A stretch of DNA of 64,000 bases from Sphingopyxis sp. CCNWLW2 (GCF_037095755.1 NZ_JBAWKJ010000001.1:1305001-1369000); one strand, 5' to 3'. Shown: positions 17,808 through 26,441, counted from the stretch's first letter. Made by a program: numbers and translations. The notes: generated from the sequence alone by a model not told the origin.

Positions 17808-17860
17808 AAAAAAAGACAAAAGAAAGGCCCGGCGCCGTCGGAAAGCCGACAGCCCGGGCC
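17808..17860 (-). terminator. Rho-independent terminator of flgA
   Basis: Read on the minus strand, GGCCCGG and CCGGGCC (17854-17860 and 17826-17832) close a GC-rich stem that continues inward through TGTCGG-CTTT-CCGACG with one wobble and a bulge. A long T-rich tail (TTTCTTTTGTCTTTTTTT) follows. It lies 26 bases past the flgA stop. Confidence 0.82.
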
Positions 17861-17886
17861 CAGTGGGTGGGTAAGCGAGGGCGAAA

Positions 17887-18408
17887 TCAGTCGTCGAGGC
17901 GGGCGCGGCCCGGGCCGGTGACGGTGGCGCTGAGTGTGGATTTGGCGTCGTTGCCGCGCAAGGCGATCGTCTCGCCGACGCGGCCGTCCTGCGTCGCGAC
18001 GGCGGCATAGCTGATCGAATAGCTGTCGGTTTCGATCGTCACGCGGACATTGTCGCCGCGGCGGATGACGGGCGCGCTCGCCGCGGGGCGCGCGAAGCTG
18101 GCCGCGACCGGCGATGCTCCGGCGGGGGCGGTCATCGGCACACGCAGGCGCCAGCCGAGCGAGGCGCAGCGCACCGCGAGCGTCTGGGCGTCGAGCGCGG
18201 TGACCGATGCTTGTTCGGGGCAACGCGCCAGCTTGATGCGGCGATCGACCGGGGTCGCGTTGCGGCCCATGGCATTGGCGACCATGTCGGTCAGCACGTC
18301 GATCGTCTGCCAATCCTCATTGCCCTGCTGCGCCTCGGCCGCGATCGGGGCGGCGAGCGAAAGGGCGGCGGCGCACGCGGCGAGGCGCGTGAGAATGTTA
18401 CGGGACAC
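17887..18408 (-). CDS. flgA: Flagellar P-ring assembly chaperone FlgA
   Basis: This is a 173-aa periplasmic chaperone needed for FlgI to form the P ring. A signal peptide (hydrophobic run ending AAPIAAEAQ) is followed by the mature part with an SAF-like domain toward the C-terminus (PVIRRGDNVRVTIETDSYSI, RVGETIALRGNDAKS). I chose the GTG at 18408 because AAGGAGA lies 7 bases upstream. It is divergent from flgB, and each side has its own sigma-54-type promoter in the 284-base gap. The gene is monocistronic, closed by a strong terminator. Confidence 0.9.
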   Translation of the reverse strand: MSRNILTRLAACAAALSLAAPIAAEAQQGNEDWQTIDVLTDMVANAMGRNATPVDRRIKLARCPEQASVTALDAQTLAVRCASLGWRLRVPMTAPAGASPVAASFARPAASAPVIRRGDNVRVTIETDSYSISYAAVATQDGRVGETIALRGNDAKSTLSATVTGPGRARLDD

Positions 18409-18447
18409 GGTCCATCTCCTTCGGTCCAAAATGGTCGCCCGATAAAG

Positions 18448-18464
18448 TGCAGGAAGCGTGCCAG
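18448..18464 (-). promoter_or_regulatory. Sigma-54-type promoter for flgA
   Basis: On the minus strand CTGGCACGCTTCCTGCA matches YTGGCACGRNNNTTGCW except at two positions. GG and GC spacing is exact. The start would be near 18437, about 30 bases before the flgA GTG. Confidence 0.6.
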
Positions 18465-18583
18465 TCGCGGTTTGATGCGCGGTTTCGCGCGGCTACGCGC
18501 GGCATCGTCGGATTTTTGACGAGCCAAGTGCGCCACAATCATGGCATCGCATTAAATAACTGAAAAATATTGATAAATGCCAT

Positions 18584-18600
18584 TTGGCATGGCCATTGCA
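18584..18600 (+). promoter_or_regulatory. Sigma-54-type promoter for the flgB operon
   Basis: TTGGCATGGCCATTGCA matches the sigma-54 consensus YTGGCACGRNNNTTGCW except for one base. It is 93 bases before flgB. An AT-rich stretch (18550-18580) lies just upstream, a suitable place for activator or IHF contact. Confidence 0.72.
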
Positions 18601-18692
18601 TAATGCCTTGGTGTTTTTCCGCGCGTCCGTGCCAACCGGCCGGATCCCGGTGAAAGGCCCCGCCGCCGGATGGCGGCAAGCGAAGGAATGTG

Positions 18693-19046
18693 ATGATGGC
18701 ATCCGAGAAACTCTTTGGCCTGCACGCCACCGCGCTGCAGCTGCGCAGCCAGCGCATGATGATGCTCGCGTCGAACATCGCGAACTCCGCGACGCCGGGC
18801 TACAAGGCGCGCGACCTCGATTTCGCCAAGGCGCTCGACCTGGCGCAGCAGGGCGGCTCGACCGCCAATGCCATAGAGGGCGCGATCAGCTATCGCGTCC
18901 CCGTACAGGCGTCGCTCGACGGCAACACCGTCGAAATGGCGACCGAGCAGACCGCCTACGCCGAAAACGCGCTCGCCTATCGCTCGAGCCTGTCGTTCCT
19001 CAGCGGGCGTATCAACACGCTGTCGCGCGCGCTCAAGGGCGAATGA
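18693..19046 (+). CDS. flgB: Flagellar proximal rod protein FlgB
   Basis: This is a 117-aa rod protein, slightly short for the family. The N-terminal rod signature is ASNIANSATPGYKARDLDF and the C-terminal helix runs through AYRSSLSFLSGRINTLSRAL. An AAGGA site lies 5 bases before ATG 18693. It is the first gene of a long operon flgBCDEFGHIJKL, and its stop overlaps the flgC start by 4 bases. Confidence 0.93.
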   Translation: MMASEKLFGLHATALQLRSQRMMMLASNIANSATPGYKARDLDFAKALDLAQQGGSTANAIEGAISYRVPVQASLDGNTVEMATEQTAYAENALAYRSSLSFLSGRINTLSRALKGE

Positions 19047-19453
19047 CGATGAACGGCAACTTCTCCGTCTTCGACATCAGCGGCCGCGCGATGTCGGCGC
19101 AGCTCGTCCGGCTCAACACCACCGCGTCGAACCTCGCCAATGCGGGAACGGTCGCGGGCAGCGAGGCCGGCGCCTTCCGCTCGCTGAAGCCGGTGTTTCG
19201 CACCGTGATGGACGACCATGGCCGCGCGACGGTCCAGATCGACCAGGTCACGACCTCGAAAATGGCACCGTCGAAACGCCACGATCCGTCGAACCCGCTC
19301 GCCGATGCCGACGGCAACGTCTGGGAAGCCGCGGTCGATAGCGCCGCCGAACTGGTCGAGATGGTCGAGACCGCGCGCCAGTATCAGAACAATGTCCAGG
19401 TCCTCGAAACCGCCAAGGGCCTGATCAACGAAACCCTCAGGATGGGACAGTAA
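19043..19453 (+). CDS. flgC: Flagellar proximal rod protein FlgC
   Basis: This is a 136-aa rod protein of ordinary length. It has the N-terminal TTASNLANAGT motif and the C-terminal ELVEMVETARQYQNNVQVLE helix of the rod/hook family. The ATG at 19043 overlaps the flgB stop (ATGA); a second in-frame ATG at 19049 is the alternative. FlgB and FlgC form the inner rod with FlgF. The frame is open upstream through flgB, but that is only a shadow. Confidence 0.93.
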   Translation: MTMNGNFSVFDISGRAMSAQLVRLNTTASNLANAGTVAGSEAGAFRSLKPVFRTVMDDHGRATVQIDQVTTSKMAPSKRHDPSNPLADADGNVWEAAVDSAAELVEMVETARQYQNNVQVLETAKGLINETLRMGQ

Positions 19454-19454
19454 A

Positions 19455-19757
19455 ATGAGCGTCAACAGCATCACCAACAATAGCAACCCGGTGTTCCAGC
19501 CCAAGGGCGGCAAGCAGATGGATCAGGGCGACTTCATGCGCCTGATGACCGCACAGCTGTCGCAGCAGGATCCGTTTAACCCGGTCGATAACCAGCAGAT
19601 GGTTGCGCAGATGGCGCAATTCTCGAGCCTCGCCGGGATCAGCGAGACGAACACGGTGCTCGCAAAGATTTCGGAGCAGCTCATCGCGCAGACCCAGCTG
19701 CTCAAGGACATCAAGGCGGCCACACCGGCACCCACGCCGACGCCGCCCACCACCTAA
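19455..19757 (+). CDS. flgD: Minimal hook-capping protein FlgD
   Basis: This is a 100-aa FlgD, much shorter than the roughly 220 residues usual in enterics. The conserved N-terminal capping region is intact (MDQGDFMRLMTAQLSQQDPF, NQQMVAQMAQFSSLAGI). After about residue 88 the protein ends in a Pro-Thr tail, so the usual Ig-like and Tudor-like domains are missing. The reading frame is clean and the next gene starts 28 bases on, so this is not a visible frameshift. The capping activity is thought to lie in the N-terminal part. Confidence 0.88.
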   Translation: MSVNSITNNSNPVFQPKGGKQMDQGDFMRLMTAQLSQQDPFNPVDNQQMVAQMAQFSSLAGISETNTVLAKISEQLIAQTQLLKDIKAATPAPTPTPPTT

Positions 19758-19785
19758 GCTCCCCATTTTCAGGAAGGATTAGTCC

Positions 19786-20613
19786 ATGTCATTCTATACT
19801 TCGCTTTCGGGCCTCAAGGGCGCGCAGACCGACATGTCGGTCATCTCGAACAATATCGCGAACGCCGGCGCGATCGGCTTCAAGCGCAGCAAGGCGCAGT
19901 TCGGCGATATCTTCGCCTCGTCGCCGACGCAATCGACGAAGATGATCGCGGGTCAGGGCACGCGCCTCAACGGCATCACCCAGCAGTTCACGCAAGGGTC
20001 GTACGAAGCGAGCGAAAAGACGCTCGACCTCGCGATCGTCGGCGAAGGCATGTTCATCGTGAAGGGCGAGCCGCCGCGCGAGGCGATCAGCTATACGCGT
20101 AACGGCTCGTTCGAACCCACCCCCGACCGCTATGTCATCGATTCGACGGGCGCGAAGCTGCAGCTTCTTCCGATCGACGCGAACGGCAATGTCACGAACA
20201 ACACGCTCGCCGGCGCCTTTGACCTCCGTCTGCCCACGGGTGCGCCGAGCGACCCGGCCTCGGGTCTCGTCAACGTCACGATCGGCCTCGACGGCCTCGT
20301 CACCGCGACCTTTGCGAACGGTGAAGACCAGAAGCTCGGCAAGGTCGCGATGGCGACCTTCCCGACGATGTCGGGTCTGCGCCCGACGGGCGACGCGCAC
20401 TGGCAGTCGACGGGCGAAAGCGGCCCGCCGACGATCGACGCCGCGACCAATGGCCCGATGGGCGCGGTCCGCTCGGGCGCGCTCGAACGTTCGAACGTCG
20501 ATATCACCGAGGAACTGGTGATGCTGATGGCGGCGCAGCGCAATTTCCAGGCGAATGCCAAGGCGATCGAGGGCGCGTCGCAGCTGACCCAGACGATCAT
20601 CGGCATGCGCTGA
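19786..20613 (+). CDS. flgE: Flagellar hook protein FlgE, short form
   Basis: This is a 275-aa hook protein. The N-terminus (MSFYTSLSGLKGAQTDMSVI, then SNNIANAGAIGFKRSK) and C-terminus (LVMLMAAQRNFQANAKAIEG) are the coiled-coil ends of the axial family. The family normally runs to 400 residues or more, so the outer variable domain is reduced. Its place right after flgD and before flgF favours FlgE over a second rod protein. A FlgG-like paralogue cannot be fully excluded without alignment, but no other flgE is present in the cluster. Confidence 0.85.
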   Translation: MSFYTSLSGLKGAQTDMSVISNNIANAGAIGFKRSKAQFGDIFASSPTQSTKMIAGQGTRLNGITQQFTQGSYEASEKTLDLAIVGEGMFIVKGEPPREAISYTRNGSFEPTPDRYVIDSTGAKLQLLPIDANGNVTNNTLAGAFDLRLPTGAPSDPASGLVNVTIGLDGLVTATFANGEDQKLGKVAMATFPTMSGLRPTGDAHWQSTGESGPPTIDAATNGPMGAVRSGALERSNVDITEELVMLMAAQRNFQANAKAIEGASQLTQTIIGMR

Positions 20614-20648
20614 CGCGCTGCTGACCGCCGCCTGCCGGGAGACTATCG

Positions 20649-21392
20649 ATGGACCGCCTTATCTATACCAGCCTTGCCGCGATGCGGGGCAGCATGTCCC
20701 GGCAGACGGCGATCGCCAACAATCTGGCGAACGCCCAGACGCCGGGCTTCCGCGCTGACATGGCGAGCGCGCAGTCGCTGTGGCTCGATGGCAGCGGGCT
20801 CGACGCGCGCGCCATGGCGTCCGAAGAAGTGCTCGGCGCCGATATGAAGGCGGGCACGGTCACCCAGACGGGGCGCGACCTCGACATCGCGATGCAGGGC
20901 GATGCGCTGCTCGTGGTGCAGGCGAAAAATGGCGAAGAAGCCTATACGCGGCGCGGCGATCTCCAGATTTCGCCAAGCGGGCTGCTCACCACCGGCGACG
21001 GCAATCCCGTTCAGGGCGGCCAGGGTCCGGTGACGATCCCGCCCGCCGACGCGATCACGATCGACCAGGAAGGCCGTGTGTGGATCGTGCCGCAGGGCGG
21101 TGATCCCGAAAATCCGCAGGAGGTCGACCGGCTGCGGCTCGCGACTCCGACGGGGTCGGACATCGCCAAGGGGCTCGACGGCCTGTTTCGCGTGAAGGGC
21201 GGGGGCATCCTGCCCGACGATCCCGAAGCGCGGCTTCTGACCCGCTCGATCGAAGGATCGAACGTCACCGCCACCGCCGCGCTCGTCGAGATGATCGAGG
21301 CGAGCCGCAGCTGGGACACCCAATTGAAGATGATCGGCGACGTCCGCGACATGGACAGCGCGACCGCCAATCTGATGCAGCTTCCCCGTTAA
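20649..21392 (+). CDS. flgF: Flagellar proximal rod protein FlgF
   Basis: This is a 247-aa rod protein of usual length. It starts MDRLIYTSLAAMRGSMSRQT followed by IANNLANAQTPGF, the FlgF pattern, and ends in the family helix VEMIEASRSWDTQLKMIGD. A GGGAG ribosome site precedes the ATG. It is followed 12 bases later by flgG. Confidence 0.92.
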   Translation: MDRLIYTSLAAMRGSMSRQTAIANNLANAQTPGFRADMASAQSLWLDGSGLDARAMASEEVLGADMKAGTVTQTGRDLDIAMQGDALLVVQAKNGEEAYTRRGDLQISPSGLLTTGDGNPVQGGQGPVTIPPADAITIDQEGRVWIVPQGGDPENPQEVDRLRLATPTGSDIAKGLDGLFRVKGGGILPDDPEARLLTRSIEGSNVTATAALVEMIEASRSWDTQLKMIGDVRDMDSATANLMQLPR

Positions 21393-21404
21393 GGAGATTA
21401 TGAA

Positions 21405-22190
21405 ATGAGTATCGGTGCCTTGCACGTCGCGCGGACCGGTCTGGATGCCCAGGGCTTCCGGATGCAGGTGATCGCCAACAACCTCGCCAACGTCAACACC
21501 ACGGGCTTCAAGCGCGACCGCGCGAGCTTCGAGACGCTGAGCTATCAGATGATGACGCAGGCGGGCGCGCCGTCGACGGCGGAAAACCGCTATGCGACCG
21601 GGCTCAACCTCGGCACCGGGGTCGCGCTCAACGGCACCGCGCGCATGGATACGCAAGGCACCTTCCAGACGACGGGCAACGGGCTCGACGTCGCGATCGA
21701 CGGCGCCGGCTATTTTCAGGTCGAAATGCCCGACGGGCGCACCGGCTATACCCGCGCGGGCAATTTCGGTCGCTCACCCGACGGCACGATCGTGACCTCG
21801 GACGGCAAGCCGATGACGCCAGCGATCCAGATTCCCGAAGATGCCAGCAATGTGACGATCGGGCTCGACGGCACCGTGTCGGCGACCGGCGCCGACGGCA
21901 CCGCGCTCGAACTCGGGCGGATCGAGATCGCGCGCTTCGCCAACCCGGCGGGCTTGCAGGCGATCGGCGGCAATTTGCTCGTCGAGACGCAGGCCTCGGG
22001 CGCGCCGCTCGTCGGCGGTGCGGGCGAGGAAGGCCGCGGCACGCTGCGCGGCGGGATGCTCGAAGGCTCGAACGTCAATGTCGTCGAGGAACTCGTCGAC
22101 ATGATCGAGACGCAGCGCGCTTATGAGGTCAATTCGAAGATGATCTCCGCCACCGACGAGATGATGAAAAATGCGTCGCAGACTCTCTAA
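21405..22190 (+). CDS. flgG: Flagellar distal rod protein FlgG
   Basis: This is a 261-aa distal rod protein with standard length. N-terminal VIANNLANVNTTGFKRDR and C-terminal VVEELVDMIETQRAYEVNSK are classic FlgG signatures. Its last 20 bases overlap the start of flgH in another frame, so the two are likely translated in step. Confidence 0.95.
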   Translation: MSIGALHVARTGLDAQGFRMQVIANNLANVNTTGFKRDRASFETLSYQMMTQAGAPSTAENRYATGLNLGTGVALNGTARMDTQGTFQTTGNGLDVAIDGAGYFQVEMPDGRTGYTRAGNFGRSPDGTIVTSDGKPMTPAIQIPEDASNVTIGLDGTVSATGADGTALELGRIEIARFANPAGLQAIGGNLLVETQASGAPLVGGAGEEGRGTLRGGMLEGSNVNVVEELVDMIETQRAYEVNSKMISATDEMMKNASQTL

Positions 22191-22830
22191 TCTGGTGATG
22201 CTGGCCCTCGTGGTTGCGCCGTTTGCGGCGCACGCGAAGGACAAGCTGCCGCCCGACGCCTTTTCGGTTTCGATGCCGCCGCCGCCGCCATCGCCGCCGG
22301 CGAACGGCTCGATCTTTCAGGGCAGCTATGTCGCGCTCACCTCGGGCGGGCGTGCAGGCGCCGTCGGCGATATCGTCACGATCCAGCTCGTCGAACGCAC
22401 CGCCGCGACCAAAAGCAACGCCGCGGGTACGCAGCGCGACGGCGATATCGGCCTGACGCCGCCGACCACCGGCCCGCTGTCGCTGTTCAACCCCAGCGAT
22501 ATCGCGATGGGCGGCAGCCAGGCGTTCAAGGGCAAGGGCGACGCGTCGCAGTCGAACGCGCTGTCGGGCGAAGTCAGCGTCACGATCGCCGCCGTGTATC
22601 CGAACGGGACGATGTTCGTGCGCGGCGAAAAGCTGCTCACGCTCAACCGCGGTGACGAACGCGTCCAGATTTCGGGGATCATCCGCGCGATCGACATCAG
22701 CCCCGACAACCGCATCCTGTCGACGCGCGTCGCCGATGCCAAGATCCGCTACGTCGGCAAGGGCGAGATCGCCCGCGCGAGCCAGCAAGGCTGGCTGCAG
22801 CGCTTCTTCTCGATCATCAGCCCGTTCTAA
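22171..22830 (+). CDS. flgH: Flagellar L-ring protein FlgH without lipobox
   Basis: This is the 219-aa L-ring protein of the outer membrane. The family body is clear (AGAVGDIVTIQLVERTAATK, FKGKGDASQSNALSGEVSVT, RGEKLLTLNRGDERVQISG, GWLQRFFSIISPF at the end). FlgH is normally a lipoprotein, but here the signal sequence ends FAAHAKDK with no cysteine, and I see no cysteine in the protein. A proline run (PPPPPSPP) follows the cleavage area. It therefore seems to be cut by signal peptidase I and held in the ring without a lipid. Confidence 0.92.
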   Translation: MRRRLSNLVMLALVVAPFAAHAKDKLPPDAFSVSMPPPPPSPPANGSIFQGSYVALTSGGRAGAVGDIVTIQLVERTAATKSNAAGTQRDGDIGLTPPTTGPLSLFNPSDIAMGGSQAFKGKGDASQSNALSGEVSVTIAAVYPNGTMFVRGEKLLTLNRGDERVQISGIIRAIDISPDNRILSTRVADAKIRYVGKGEIARASQQGWLQRFFSIISPF

Positions 22831-22844
22831 CAGAGGAATTTGAA

Positions 22845-23954
22845 GTGACCCAGCGTCCGACCCTGTTCACCCTTTTTGCGCTCCTGCTCGCGAGCTTCGC
22901 CTTTGCGGCGCCCGCGCACGCCGAGCGCATCAAGGACATGGGCCAGTTCCAGGGCCTGCGCGCCAACCAGCTCACCGGCTACGGCATTGTCGTCGGCCTT
23001 GCGGGCACGGGCGACGACAGCCTCGACTATTCGACGCTGGGCATGAAGGGCGCGGTGTCGCGCTTTGGCCTGACATTGCCGCCGGGGGTCAATCCGGCGC
23101 TGAAGAATGCCGCGGCGGTGATGATCACCGCCGAATTGCCGCCCTTCGCCAAGCCCGGCCAGCGCCTCGACGTCACCGTGTCGGCGATCGGCAAGTCCAA
23201 AAGCCTGCGCGGCGGCACGCTCGTGCTCGCGCCGCTTTATGGCGCCGATGGACAGATTTATGCGATGGTGCAGGGCAATCTCGTCATCGGCGGACTCGGC
23301 GTCGATGCCGCCGACGGATCGAAGCTGACGGTCAATGTGCCGTCGAGCGGCCGCATCGCGGGCGGCGCGACGGTCGAACGCGCGGTCGACACCGGCTTTG
23401 CGACGTCGAGCTATCTGACCTTCAACCTCCACCAGTTCGATGCGACCAATGCCAAGCGGGTGACCGATGTGATCAACGCCGCGCTGCCCGGCTCGGCATC
23501 GATGATCGACGGCGCCAGCATTGCGATCCGCACGGGCGGCAACGGCGACGAACGCATCCGGCTGATCTCGCAGATCGAGAATCTGGGCGTCCAGCGTGCT
23601 GAGCCGCCCGCGAAGGTCATCGTCAACGCCCGCACCGGCACCGTCGTGATCAACGGCGCGGTCCGCGTCGGCACCGCCGCGGTGACGCAGGGCAAGCTGA
23701 CCGTCTCGATCAAGGAATCGCCGATGGTCGTGCAGCCCGCACCGTTCAGCCGCGGCCAGACCGCGGTCGAGGAGTCGAGCGAGATCAGTGTCGAGCAGGA
23801 CTATCGTCCGGTGATGCTGGTCAAGCCGACCGCTTCGCTTTCCGAACTCGTCGATGCGATCAATCGCATGGGCGTTCCCCCGGGCGACCTTGTCGCCATC
23901 CTCGAGGCGCTGAGCCAGGCCGGCGCGCTCACTGCGGAACTGGTGATCATATGA
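22845..23954 (+). CDS. flgI: Flagellar P-ring protein FlgI
   Basis: This is the 369-aa P-ring protein of the peptidoglycan layer. It starts at GTG with an AGAGGA site six bases upstream. The signal peptide ends APAHAE. Family blocks are GYGIVVGLAGTGDDSLDYST, then MKGAVSRFGL, AAVMITAELPPFAKPGQRLD and the C-terminal LSELVDAINRMGVPPGDL. Standard length. It overlaps flgJ by 4 bases. FlgA (17.9 kb) is its assembly chaperone. Confidence 0.95.
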   Translation: MTQRPTLFTLFALLLASFAFAAPAHAERIKDMGQFQGLRANQLTGYGIVVGLAGTGDDSLDYSTLGMKGAVSRFGLTLPPGVNPALKNAAAVMITAELPPFAKPGQRLDVTVSAIGKSKSLRGGTLVLAPLYGADGQIYAMVQGNLVIGGLGVDAADGSKLTVNVPSSGRIAGGATVERAVDTGFATSSYLTFNLHQFDATNAKRVTDVINAALPGSASMIDGASIAIRTGGNGDERIRLISQIENLGVQRAEPPAKVIVNARTGTVVINGAVRVGTAAVTQGKLTVSIKESPMVVQPAPFSRGQTAVEESSEISVEQDYRPVMLVKPTASLSELVDAINRMGVPPGDLVAILEALSQAGALTAELVII

Positions 23955-24268
23955 CGAGCCCTATTTCTTCGATCGGTGCCACGCCGACGCCCGCGGCTGC
24001 CGGCGGCGGCGATGGCGGGCTGCGCAAGGCGGCCGAGGCGTTCGAAGCCGTGATCCTGCGCCAGCTGATGGCGTCGATGCGGCAGGCGAAGCTCGGCGAC
24101 GATATATTGGGGTCGAGCGCGACCGACAATTTCCGCGAAATGGCCGACGCGCGCACCGCCGACAGCCTCGCCGCGATGCGCCAGTTCGGGATCGCCGACA
24201 TGGTCGAGCGGCAGTTTCGCGGTCAGCTTGCGAGCCACGCCGGTCGCTCTGGGGGAGGCGTGCAATGA
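23951..24268 (+). CDS. flgJ: FlgJ-like rod cap protein (rod-binding domain only)
   Basis: This is a 105-aa protein that contains only the rod-binding domain of FlgJ (GLRKAAEAFEAVILRQLMAS, DNFREMADARTADSLA). The C-terminal glucosaminidase of the enteric two-domain FlgJ is absent, as in many alphaproteobacteria. The muralytic step is probably done by the SLT protein at 16.2 kb. It overlaps flgI and flgK by 4 bases each. Confidence 0.88.
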   Translation: MTSPISSIGATPTPAAAGGGDGGLRKAAEAFEAVILRQLMASMRQAKLGDDILGSSATDNFREMADARTADSLAAMRQFGIADMVERQFRGQLASHAGRSGGGVQ

Positions 24269-25590
24269 GCGACCTGCTCGGCATCGGCTATAGCGGGCTC
24301 AAGGCCTATTCGCGTGCGCTCTCGACGATCGGCGACAATATCGCCAACGCCCAGACCCCCGGATATGCGCGGCGCCGGCTCGAAATGATGGAAGCCGTCG
24401 GTGGCGGCAATTCGATCTTTTACCGCGGCAATACCAATCCTGGCGGGGTCGACATTCGCGGCATCGACCGCTCGGTCGATCAGTGGCTGATCGAGGATTC
24501 GCGCATCACCTCGGGCGACGCCGAACGCTCGGCGACGAAGCTCTCCTGGCTCGACAAGGTCGAAGGCGCGCTCAGCGACGAAACCAATGGTATCAAGACC
24601 GGGCTCACCAAGCTTTATACCACCGCCGACCAGTTGACCGCCGATCCGACGAACCGGACGCTGCGTGCGCAGTTCCTGCAATCGGTCGACGATATCGCGT
24701 CGGGCTTTCGTACCGCAGCGAACCAGCTAGACAAGATGGGCGAGGGGATCGAGGGCGCGGCCGCGAGCACGGTCGACCAGTTCAACAGCAATCTGAATGC
24801 GCTCGAACAGATCAACATCGGACTGCGCAAGGCGCGGCCGGGCTCGACCAACGAGGCGAGCCTGCTCGACGAACGCGACCGGCTGCTCGACAAATTGTCG
24901 TCGCAGGCGGGCGTCAGCCCGACCTTCGACAATAATGGCGCGGTGACGCTGCGCGCGGCCGGATCGGGCGATCTGCTCGTCGGCGGCGGCGTGGTGAACC
25001 CGATTTCGGTCACTGCGGCACCCGACGGGCGCCTGTCGTACAGCGTCGGCGGTTCGCCGCTCGCGATCTCGACCGGCTCGCTTGCCGGCCTTGCCGAAGG
25101 TGCGAACCATGTCGCCGACCAGCGCGCGTCGCTCGACACGATGGCGACGCAGTTCGCCAGCCAGCTCAACGCCGCGCATCAGGCGGGCACCGACGCCAAT
25201 GGCAATCCGGGGCAGCCGCTGTTCACCGGCACCAGCGCGGCAACGCTGACCGCCGCGACGCTGACCCCCGATCAGGTGGCGGCGGCGAACGCGTCGGGCA
25301 GCAACGGCAATATGCTCGCGCTCGGTGCGATGCGCGGAGCGAACGATCCCGAAGCGCGCTGGTCGGGCCATCTGGCGACACAGGCGCAGGCCGTGTCGTC
25401 GGCGCGGGCGCAGGACGCCGCCGCGGCGACGCGCGCCGATGCCTCGGCCGCGGCGCGCGATGGCGTCAGCCAGGTCGACCTCGACACCGAAGCCGCCGAA
25501 CTGCTGCGCTTCCAGCAAGCCTATTCGGCCGCCGCGCGCACGATCCAGGTCGCGCGCGAAACCATGCAAACATTGCTCAGCTCGCTCTAA
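24265..25590 (+). CDS. flgK: Hook-filament junction protein FlgK
   Basis: This is a 441-aa hook-associated protein 1. N-terminal LGIGYSGLKAYSRALSTIGD followed by NIANAQTPGYARR, and C-terminal ELLRFQQAYSAAARTIQVAR, are typical ends. The length is at the short end of the family, pointing to a reduced outer domain. It is read in the same operon as the rod and hook genes and is followed by flgL after 15 bases. Confidence 0.93.
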   Translation: MSDLLGIGYSGLKAYSRALSTIGDNIANAQTPGYARRRLEMMEAVGGGNSIFYRGNTNPGGVDIRGIDRSVDQWLIEDSRITSGDAERSATKLSWLDKVEGALSDETNGIKTGLTKLYTTADQLTADPTNRTLRAQFLQSVDDIASGFRTAANQLDKMGEGIEGAAASTVDQFNSNLNALEQINIGLRKARPGSTNEASLLDERDRLLDKLSSQAGVSPTFDNNGAVTLRAAGSGDLLVGGGVVNPISVTAAPDGRLSYSVGGSPLAISTGSLAGLAEGANHVADQRASLDTMATQFASQLNAAHQAGTDANGNPGQPLFTGTSAATLTAATLTPDQVAAANASGSNGNMLALGAMRGANDPEARWSGHLATQAQAVSSARAQDAAAATRADASAAARDGVSQVDLDTEAAELLRFQQAYSAAARTIQVARETMQTLLSSL

Positions 25591-25605
25591 GGAAGGGTCA
25601 GGACC

Positions 25606-26436
25606 ATGATCAACGCCGTGGGCAACCGCATGACGCGCGAAATCGCGCGCCAACAGAAACTCGCCGACGCGCTCGAGCGGACGCAGATTCAGATTTCGGG
25701 CGGCAAGAAGCTGCTGCGCATGTCCGACGATCCCGTCGCAGCGCGGCGGATCGCGACGATCGGCACGACGCAGGCGAGCATGACCGCCTGGTCGGCCAAT
25801 GTGAACGCGGCCGACGCGCTGGTGTCGCAGGCCGATGGCGTGATGAAATCGGTCAGCAACCTGATGATCCGTGCGCGCGAGCTGACGCTTTCGGCAGCAA
25901 GCGATACGACAAATCCCGCCGACCGCGCGACGATCGCCGCCGAACTCGGCACGATCGCCGACGAGCTCGATGCGCTCGCCGCGACACGCGATTCGAACGG
26001 CGAGCCCGTGTTCGCGACCGGCACCGCGCGCGTGATGCGCTTTGATTCGGATGTCAGCTTCGCCCCGGTTCCGTCGGCAGCCGACGTTTTCGTCGTCGGC
26101 GGAAACAGCCTGTCGACCGGCATTCGCGATGCGGCCGCCGCGGTTGCGGCGGGCGACAAGGCGATGATGGGCACGGCGATCACGGCGCTCGACACCGCGA
26201 TCAGCCATGCCGCCGATAAGCATGCCGAAATCGGCCTTGCGGGCGGGCGGCTCGACCGCATCGCCGACGGGCTCGCGGCGCGCGGGATCACGCTCAAGGA
26301 CGAACGATCGTCGGTCGAGGACACCGACCTCGATGTCGCGATCGCGCAGCTCAATGCCCAGGATCTGACGCTGCAGGCGGCGCAGGCGGCCTTTGCGAAG
26401 ATCAACCGGCAGAGCTTGTTCGATATTTTGAACTGA
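25606..26436 (+). CDS. flgL: Hook-filament junction protein FlgL
   Basis: This is a 276-aa hook-associated protein 3 of the flagellin superfamily. The N-terminus has LADALERTQIQISGGKKLLR followed by MSDDPVAARR, the C-terminus has DLDVAIAQLNAQDLTLQAAQ and ends FAKINRQSLFDILN. It is the last gene of the flgB operon. A candidate sigma-28 promoter for motAB starts six bases after its stop. Confidence 0.92.
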   Translation: MINAVGNRMTREIARQQKLADALERTQIQISGGKKLLRMSDDPVAARRIATIGTTQASMTAWSANVNAADALVSQADGVMKSVSNLMIRARELTLSAASDTTNPADRATIAAELGTIADELDALAATRDSNGEPVFATGTARVMRFDSDVSFAPVPSAADVFVVGGNSLSTGIRDAAAAVAAGDKAMMGTAITALDTAISHAADKHAEIGLAGGRLDRIADGLAARGITLKDERSSVEDTDLDVAIAQLNAQDLTLQAAQAAFAKINRQSLFDILN

Positions 26437-26441
26437 CGCCC

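Noticed and set aside
19455..19757. flgD as a frameshifted gene
   Set aside because: The frame ends in a clean stop in a Pro-Thr tail and the following 28 bases hold a ribosome site for flgE. There is no space for missing domains.
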